From positions 29,653,531-29,717,530 of the forward strand of contig NC_135049.1 of assembly GCF_051014685.1 (NCBI RefSeq): 64,000 nucleotides of DNA, written 5' to 3'. Under the pieces are notes generated by a model. It did not search any database. It was not told the DNA's origin and saw only the letters and a program-made list of their open reading frames with translations. Position numbers and translations under genes: made by a program. Below are positions 39,301-48,300 of the stretch, piece after piece. Position 1 is the first letter of the stretch, and each line of letters opens with the position of its first letter. The DNA is from Ptiloglossa arizonensis (lineage: Eukaryota > Arthropoda > Insecta > Hymenoptera > Colletidae).

Positions 39301-42300
39301 AAAAATATTTACTCCAAGTTTAGACTCGAAAAGACGTCTCTTATTGGAGGACTCTAGACTCGACAACAGTTGCATACAAGTTTCCTCTTAAACTGTTGCA
39401 AAAGTTCAGGTTATAATACCTGGTTTATTATAAAACACAGGGATCTGGCGTATCCAGTAATATAATAATTTAATCCGATGTAAATAACGAACGGTGTGCT
39501 ATTCTCGACTCCCTGCTTATTAACGACTAACGAACCTTTTTTGACAATACAGTCCCTGAAACCCAACACTGATTGTTCATCAACGTGTGGCACTACTCAA
39601 GTCATTGTTACATTTATCCCAACGCAAACAATTTTCGCGACTCCAATTGTACAAAGTTTCGAGGATACGTAAAGAAATTTGAAAGGAACGCTTAAACGTA
39701 TTGCTCCAGACGACGACGCCTGTCGAAGAATACTCTTGGAGCACGAGAGGGAGCGAGAGGGCAAGCTACGAGACATCGCAGCCTCCTTGACCCAACCTCG
39801 AGTCCGAAGGATCAAACCCAGAACCTCCGAGCCGACCAGGGACGTGGTGGACGCCGCGAACGCTGCTTACCAAGATAAACTCGTGAGTATTTCGAATCGA
39901 GTACCCAGGAACATTTCTCATCCCAATTCTCTCCCCACAGATCAGAGGAGACCCGGACGGATGTGGCCTAGATATTTCCGGTATCAGATATTCCCCCACT
40001 TCCGAGTTGAGGGTCGATTTACCCGCGGAGGACCTGCTGAACATCAAGAAGGGCTGGCTGATGAAGCAGGGACTCAACAAGGTTCGTTTCCGATTGGAAT
40101 ATCCTCTCCGCGCGATTCTTTTCAAAGAGAAAAAGAAGATCTTTGCACTCATACCGATCGTTTCTCTTTTATCTCGTTCTCGGCCGTTCGACGAATCACC
40201 GCTCAGGAATGGAACAAGCACTGGTTCGTACTAAGAGGCTGCGGTCTCATGTACTACAGAGATCCCTGCGCGGAAGATAAGGGTATCATGGACGGCGTCA
40301 TAGATCTGAATACCGTTACCGCCGTCACGCCCCTTCAAGTCGCAAGAAATTATGGATTCCAGACTGTGGTGAGTGTGACCGGGGAATTCGTGCGCCCGGT
40401 GATTTACGGTAATTAACATTCCGCGCGGACGGAAATCCAGTTAGCCTGTACGGGAGGCGCAGTTTTCTCGGGGCCTCGAAAACACGTGCGATGCAAACGA
40501 GTCTGGTTTACATTGTCCGCGAAGGATTAGCCCGTGGATCGCGTCGCTCGAACGGGGAAAGGATAAAGAGGGAACACACCGCTCGAACTGTCCGCGAGAC
40601 CTACAGGGTGGTCCGCTGGAGACGAAACACCTCGATACAGCGCTCTCCCGTCTGGCGGGGCCTCGCGAGGGCCTTAGCTTACCCCCACTCCCGCCTGAAC
40701 GCGACACTGTGCGCGCGATAGCGTCCGTGAGCCTGCTGCTCTCGTACACGAGGACACAATTATTCCAAACGCTACATTTTCCATTTTTGTTGGACGAATA
40801 TTTTATTTAAAAAGGTTGGAAGCACCAAACAGTTAATATACTAGAACTTTTCTATTGTTGCGAAAGAAGGTATCGAAAATATTTTATTTAAAAAGCTTGA
40901 CAACAGAACGTTACACGAGAGGAAGATTGGACAGGGAAGCAGACACCCGAGAGATAGTTAAATAATACGTTGCTGGTAAAAGCTTGCACAGTTTTGAGGA
41001 GGATCTAATGCGATAGCCTGTTGCTCTCGTACATGAGGACACAATTATTCCAAACGCTACATTTTCAATTTTTGTTGGACGAATATTTTATTTAAAACGG
41101 TTGCAAACACTAATCAATTAATACCAAAACTTTTCAATTTTTGCGAAAGAATGTATCGAGAATATTTTATTTAAAAAACTTGACAAGAGGACATGACACG
41201 AGAGGAGAATTGGAATGGGAAGCAGACACCCGAGAGATAGTCAAATAATATGTTGCTGATAAAAGCTTGCACAGTTTGGAGGAGGATGTAATGCGATAGC
41301 AATAGTGTTTCGTCGCGTGCTAGGGCATATGTGGAGGTCATGTGTCCAAGTAAAACAGTGAAGATAATCACGATTCGAATCCGACCACCCTGTATAGCTA
41401 GGTCTACCGATGAATCAGCCAGCGGGCACGTGGCTCAATTGGATTGCCGGAATTAACTTCCGTGCTTAGGCTAGGAGTGGCTGGAAAAAGTCGGTAACTC
41501 AATTTCACGGTAGAACAGATCTTACGTTCGCGGCTCTTCTCCTATTCGTGTCACCGATCCCTGTCGTCCAACTGTCCCGTTGATCGGTCCGGATGGACAA
41601 TGCCTGTTGATCATTTTGTTGCGTTCATCGCGGCTCACTTGCTCTCTTGCTTCCAGGCCTGGGACGAGAGAGGATCCACCGTGTTGTCCGCGGTGACGGC
41701 TGGCATCCGGGCCAGTTGGATGTCGGCCATCAGGAGAGCTGCTAATCTACCCGATCCGGATAGCAACGCGGACGCCCTCGCGGTTTGTCAGGACGGTCAG
41801 CAGGACAACACTCCGCAGTCGCCTACCGCGTAAGTCACGGTTCAATGTAGAGACAGTAGAGACCGGATTCGAAGTGCGAGGATCGGTAGAGTAGGGACTG
41901 GATCAATGCGACGAGTTGACCTAGGCGATAACGAGGCTAACTATCTAGGTGTCTCCTAGGTTGCTTTCGCCGAGTCTCTGAGTTCTCGTCGATCCAGCAA
42001 CCTCGTAAAGTCCTCTTTGCTGCCACTCGAGCAAGATTCTCTGCCCTCAGGTCCATCACAGATCGTGAAAGGGACTCTGTGGTACCTTCCACCTCCGTCA
42101 CCCCGCGATCGGTCCTCTTCTCTTCGGACGAGGAGTACAGGACAGCCTCGGAGGGCGGTAGACGGGAGTCGGGCGATTGGTCCGAAGTACCGGTTTCGCC
42201 ACCATTGGTAAGGAACGGGGACTGGTCCGGGGCGTTGAAGGGCTCGAGCTGGTCGGATTCCGCGAACCACGAGTGGTCCGAGCTGCCCCCGTCGCCCCCG

Positions 42301-45300
42301 TTGACCAGAACCGCGCTGTCGCGGGTGAAGGCTCGCTCGAGGTCGAGTTCCAGGTCCAGGGTGTACAAGAGGAGCCGCAGCTCACCACCCAGCTCGAGGA
42401 GGAGCACCCTGGACAGCGTGAGGTCGGAGGATCTCATGATGGCCTGCTGCGAGCTGGGCGAAGACGAAGAGCAGTCGAACGGTCACCTGCAGAGCAACAG
42501 CTGCCTATCGAGCTCGAACGACAGCCCGTTGATCGTCGAGCTGCTGGAGAACCAGGTGTCCCTGTTGCGCGATCAGCTGGATCAGAATCAGTCCCACCCG
42601 AGCACGCTACTAGTCATTATCGAGCGTCAGGAGAGCGAGATCGAGAGCTTGAAGTCCCAGTTGAACGCGGCACGGGCGGACGTCGCGAACGCGGAGAAGG
42701 AGTTGTCCAGGTTGAAGCAACAGAAAGCCGAGGCCTCCATCAGGGAGAAACAGGTGGAGGAACTGTTGAGCACGATACAGAGGACGGAGCAACAGAGGGA
42801 CAAGGACCTGGAGGATCTCGAGAAAATGAAGAAGATGTACACGAGGGACAAGGAGATGTTGGAGTGCAAGCTGTTGGAGACGGAGGCTATACTCAGGGAG
42901 ACCAGCGAGAGGTGCGAGATGCTGACGAAAGAGTTGGCCTCGAGTCACAGGACCGTCGAACACCTTCAGGCGGAGATTGCCTCCTTGAGCGACAGATTGT
43001 CGCGAGGTGAGTTTCGCTCAATGAAACCGGATAGACATCTCGTCGACAGTGTCGTTGATTTCGTTCTCGTTGTTCCAGGAATCGAAGAGAACGAACGTCT
43101 GTACAGCAAGGTCAGAGAGCTGGAAGAAAAGGGTGGGTTGTCCTCCTCGAGGGAGCGCGGGAGGAGCTTCGACTCGCTCAGCGACTTGACGAACATCGAG
43201 CTGGATCTGGACTTGAACTCTCTCGACAAAGAAAGGTAGAACGCTTTTGCAATGGTAAATGTTACGATGTCGAGGTTCACGATCGTTTGTTCACAGAATC
43301 ATGGAAGAGTACGACGAGCTCCGTAGCCGATTCGAGAAGGCCATTCTGGAGATCCGCGCGATGCGCAAGGAGCTCCGCGAGGCACACGCGATGCAGGACG
43401 CCCTGGAGCTGGAGATGTTCGCGCACAAGCAGGACGCGGCCAGCGTCACCGAGACCAACCAAGCTCAGGTTCAGCTGATGGCGGCGAGGATTCAAGATCT
43501 GACGAACAAGCTAGCCGCCAGCGAGAAGCAGGTGAGGACACTGAAGCAGAAGCTGACGAAAGCCGAGTCCAGGGACAAGAGAAGATCGTTGTCGCTGAAG
43601 GGTCGCGAGTCCTTCCAGATCTCTCAGGAGATGGAGGACAAGCTGCTGGACTTGGAGACCAAGATCTGCGCGATAGAACGCGGGAAAAGCATCGGCACCA
43701 CCGTGTCGACCGGTAACAGCTCGAAGGAGTCCAGTCCCAATCCAAAGAAAGAGAAGAGGAGAGAGAGCAAGAACTTGGATCGTACCAGACTGCGCAGAAA
43801 GTCGCTGGACAGTGCGACCAGCTCCGAACCGATGAAGGTGTTGATCAGACTGAGCACGCTGGAGACCAAGGTCGCGAACGTCACCGAGAACATGGCGAGC
43901 GACGCGGAAAAGGATTCCAGCGAGTGCAGCGAAGTCAGCGTTTCCTCCACCAGCGAGGTCTCCTTGGAGATAATCGCCAGATTGAGGAAACTGGAGAGAG
44001 TGGTCTCGAAGTCGAAGAGGAGACTGGAGAAATGTTTGGGCTCGACCCAGGCGGAGGACAAAGCGGAGAAGTGTTTGCGCGAAGTGAACGACATCCTGGA
44101 CTCGTGTTTAGAATGTAAGAAAAGCCAGGCTAGCGCTCAAGCGACCGAGTCAGTAGGAGTAGTGGTATCTAGACTAGAAACTATACTTAAGGATAAGCTG
44201 AACGAGCTCACGGCAAGACGGCAGATGCTCGCGCAGAACGGTCAGCTGGACGATAGGGAGAAGACCAAGCTGATCGCCGAGAGGGTGGCGTTCGAGTTCG
44301 TCGTTCTGAGACAGATCAAGTGCGCGATCGGCCGGACGTTCGACAGGAGCGCCGTTCTGAGTGAATTGGTCGAAACTAGTCAGCTTGCCTCAAGCCTAAT
44401 GCGTAAGATTCACGGAACTAAGCCCAAAACGTACCAAAACACGAGTTACATTCAGTATCTTACTAAAGTGTTAGCGAATAAGTTAGTACTGGTAGGTGGT
44501 ATACCGGCGAACGACGCATCGAAGGAAACCTCCGCTGCGCGCAGCGAGAGCCTCAACTTCCTGCTGCAGAAGCAACGCGAGGTGAACGACGTTATGCGCC
44601 GATACAAGGAGACGAAACTTAGGCAGCTCGCGGAGGCATTGGCGGCGGAAACGTTGAGCATGTCCGATCAGGATGATCTTGGCAAGCAGGTGACCAACTC
44701 GAACAAGAAACCGTTGGAGGATCGACGCATTGGCGAGGCGTGGGCGTTGGCCCAGGAAACGGTCAGCAAGGAGCTCGTGCAGGCCGAGGTGGCGCACGTG
44801 ATCATGCGTTGCGGTCAGGTGTACGAGCAGAACATCAACAGCATCACCGACGTATGCTTCAATTTCGATAGCGCGGAGAACGTCACGATGGAGTCCTGGA
44901 TAGACGCCACGCAGACGAGGCTGCGACAAGAGATGGAGATATCTACGCGCGAGCTCTCGGACGCGTACGAGGAGTGTCTCTCTATCATGAAGAAGAACAA
45001 ATCCTCGATAGAGAGCAAGTACGAGTCCCGACAACTGCTGACCGACTACGCGGACGTTGTCGCGCACAAAGCTTTAATAGATGCCAGGATCGGCCTACTT
45101 CAAGAGAACACGAGACAGTTGGCTACCTTCCCTGGAGAGACTTTCGTATCTAGTCTTATCCGAAACGACGACCTCCTTTCGTGTCTGTTGGGAGACGACC
45201 ACGAGTTCCAAAGCAATCCGATCCTCGACGCGGAGTACAGTTACCTTTATCAGCAGTTCGCGAAGGAGTGCGAGGAGAGGATATCGGGGAAGCGCGGCTC

Positions 45301-48300
45301 GAAGGAGCAGCTCAAGAACGTCAGTCAGAGTTTGCTCTATTTGGAGGAGGATCTCACCGAGCTGAGCAAACGCGTCCGGGACAAAGAGAACGTCGAGAGC
45401 GGCGTCTGGCCGAAGTCGACGACAACGACCGTGACCGATTGGTCGAGCGTCTGCGACAAATGCTCCCAGCTGCGCGACCAGATCAAGAAGCTGAGCGATT
45501 ACATGAACAGCTTGTCCTGCGAGCAATGCGACCAGTTACAGGACACCATACAGAGGATAACCGCCGAGCACAACAACGAACTGGAAACGCTGAAACGCAA
45601 CCAAGAAATGGACATGATGGACATCAAGGGTGAACTGGACAACCAGAGGCAATCGTTGACGTCCCAGTACGAGCAAGAAGCGGCGAGTCTGCGAGAGAAG
45701 GCCAGGAAGTTGGAGCACAGACTGAACGCGATGGATTCCGAGCACTCGGCCCACGTGAACGAACTGAGGGCCGCTTATCAGAGGTCCATGAGCGCGGAAT
45801 TGGACACAGACGCGGAGACACGAAAAAGGTACAAGGAGGAGATCAAACAGCTGCGAGCCTTGTGCGAGAAGGGATTACTGGCGATGGAGAACTCTCACAG
45901 ACGCATCATCTCCGAGATGGAGGAGAAGCATCGACAGGAGCTGGAGAACCTGAGGGTGGAGAAGGAGCAGGCGCTTTCGGAGGAGACTCAGGCCACATTG
46001 GCGGCTCTGGACGCCATGAGGAAGGCGCACGAGCACGAGGTGCAGAAGGAGATTGCCAAGTTCAAGCAAGAGTTTCTCAAGCAGATGCAGGCGCGCGAGG
46101 ATATCGGGGTGCTTCACAAGGAACACGAGTAAGCGACTGTCCGCGTATCCTGCTCACCTTTCGTCCCGGTCGACCTTTGTTAACGATGTAACGATTTTCA
46201 GGGAAGAAATGGAAGAGATAAAGCAAGAGATTCTTTCATTGTCGGCCAAGTACTCGTCCAAGTGCGTGGAGTCCGCAGCTCTGGAGGAGAAAGTAGGTTC
46301 CCTGACCAAGCAGCTCGCTCAGGCTCAGCAACACATCATGCAGCTGGACGCGCGCAACAAACAGTTGAGGGCACATCTGGTATTGGAAACGAACGACAGC
46401 TCGATCAACGACACGATGCAGATGCTTAGGGGCAGGGACAACGAGATCGCTGAGCCGCGGGAAGAGATCCACAGACTGCAACAGTTCAAGGTAACGCCGG
46501 ATAACCGAGTGCCCCGTTCGCAACGTAGATGTGGTTAACAAATGTACACATTACTAAATGGTATTAACTACGCCGCAATTACATATTATGGTGTTCCCCT
46601 TTACGAGCTTTCCGCAAGTATCACGAAGGCCCCGTTGTTCGACCACCCGACTGTACATAAACGATAACAGCAGCTGGAGTTCGCACTAGGTACAGCAAAG
46701 CTTTCGTGTCCGCAAGCTTGATCCGTTGATCCCCGACCGTTGGGATCCCTTTCGAAGCGACGAAGCGTTCGCGCGTTGTCCCATCGTATCGGTCGATGCA
46801 TTAACACGTACGTAACGGTAACGATATCGTATCACTGGACGTTACCAACGGTCATGGAGGTTTTACTGTACCTATGCTACCGCTCGGGAGTTTGGGTACG
46901 CATATCGGTAAGAGACTTTTGTACATTCCGCTACCGTTCACGCAACCCTCCAATCACGATCCATCGACACGCACCTACGTCCTCTCTCTCTCTCCCTGAT
47001 AACGATCATCCTCGATCGATTTCGAAGGTGTTCCTCGGCACTCGCGAAATAATGTAAAAAGTACACTTGCACGGGTACCCGAACCGTCCCGATCGGCAGG
47101 GTGCCCAATCCTCGACCCCCGTTACGAGTACCATAACGTGTAATTGTCCATCGTTGGCCCGTTAACCGATTTAACGACCCGTTAACCCACATCAGCCGCA
47201 CTGACGCATTATTATTTTCGATATTTCACTAACAGCATGGGGACGGCCTTCGTGACACGTCCGGCGCGGCATCGAAAACTTCGTCGCTGAGCTGCTCGCC
47301 GGCGTACTCGCCGCAGCGTGTACGGAGTAGTCACGAGTACCCGTTGATCCGAGCGGGCGGCGGCGGCGGCGGCGGCGGCGATGAGCAGAGATTAAACGTC
47401 GCCGAAAGGCCGAAAAACTCGGCGACCACGTCGCAAAAGACCGCCGCGGACAAACCGGCCGCGTTCTCGTACAAGGTTGAACGCATTAAGTCGGTGTCGT
47501 TACCTTACTCGAGTAACTTGGTTAGGCCGGGGAGTAGTTCGGGCGTTCCGTCGCACGATAGGAAAGAGGTGAGCTTAGGGCAAAAGAGTCAGGAGCGTAA
47601 CGGTCTGGCCTCGCCACTATGGGACAGCTTAAGACCCAGGAGCGGATTGCCCCATCAGTATCAAGGTACAGAAGAAAGATGAACTGGAACACGCGGCGAC
47701 TCGCGCACGGGTGTCGGATCGCGTTTCGATCCTCTTGGAACGCCTCTGCTTCTCTAAACTCTCAGTACTACTCTTGCATTCGCTCTCGCGCATCCGGGCG
47801 GACACGTTGCATCGAATGCCGACCGGTCCCGTTCGTTGCTTCACTGTCGATGGTACTTTGGTGTAGACCTCGATCTCGAGGACACGTACGTTCAGCGATC
47901 ATCCTATCCTAGCTATCGCGATCTGGCATGCCCCACACGACCAGGTGACGTTCGATCCGTCTATCTCTAACAATGTAACGGACTCGGTCCGACCGCGAGG
48001 ATCGCGTGAAAGCTTGCTGTGATTTGTTGATTATGCGTTAAGGAAGAGAAGGGGAGAAACGTAAGACTAACCGGGTGCTTTCGTCTAGAGATTAACCGCT
48101 TTCGAGTATCGTTGATCGTTGCTGGCAATCGTCTACTAAATCGCTGCGCAAACAACTGCAATTGTCGCGAGATCGTTTCGTTGTTTGTGCGTACCTCTCG
48201 GTCGAATTTTCCTCGCCGCGAGTAACCGACCGGCCTACCGACCGATATACCCGACTGCTAACCGCTGTTTGTTAACTACGTAATACGCATAATTGTACCA

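Noticed and set aside
1..39709. An alcohol dehydrogenase gene nested in the osp intron, as in Drosophila
   Set aside because: In Drosophila Adh lies within an osp intron. No short-chain dehydrogenase sequence (TGxxxGxG, YxxxK) was seen in frames of either strand here.
41360..41395. tRNA-like T-arm (GATTCGAATCCGACCACC)
   Set aside because: No matching acceptor stem, D-arm or anticodon arm lies at the right distance upstream.
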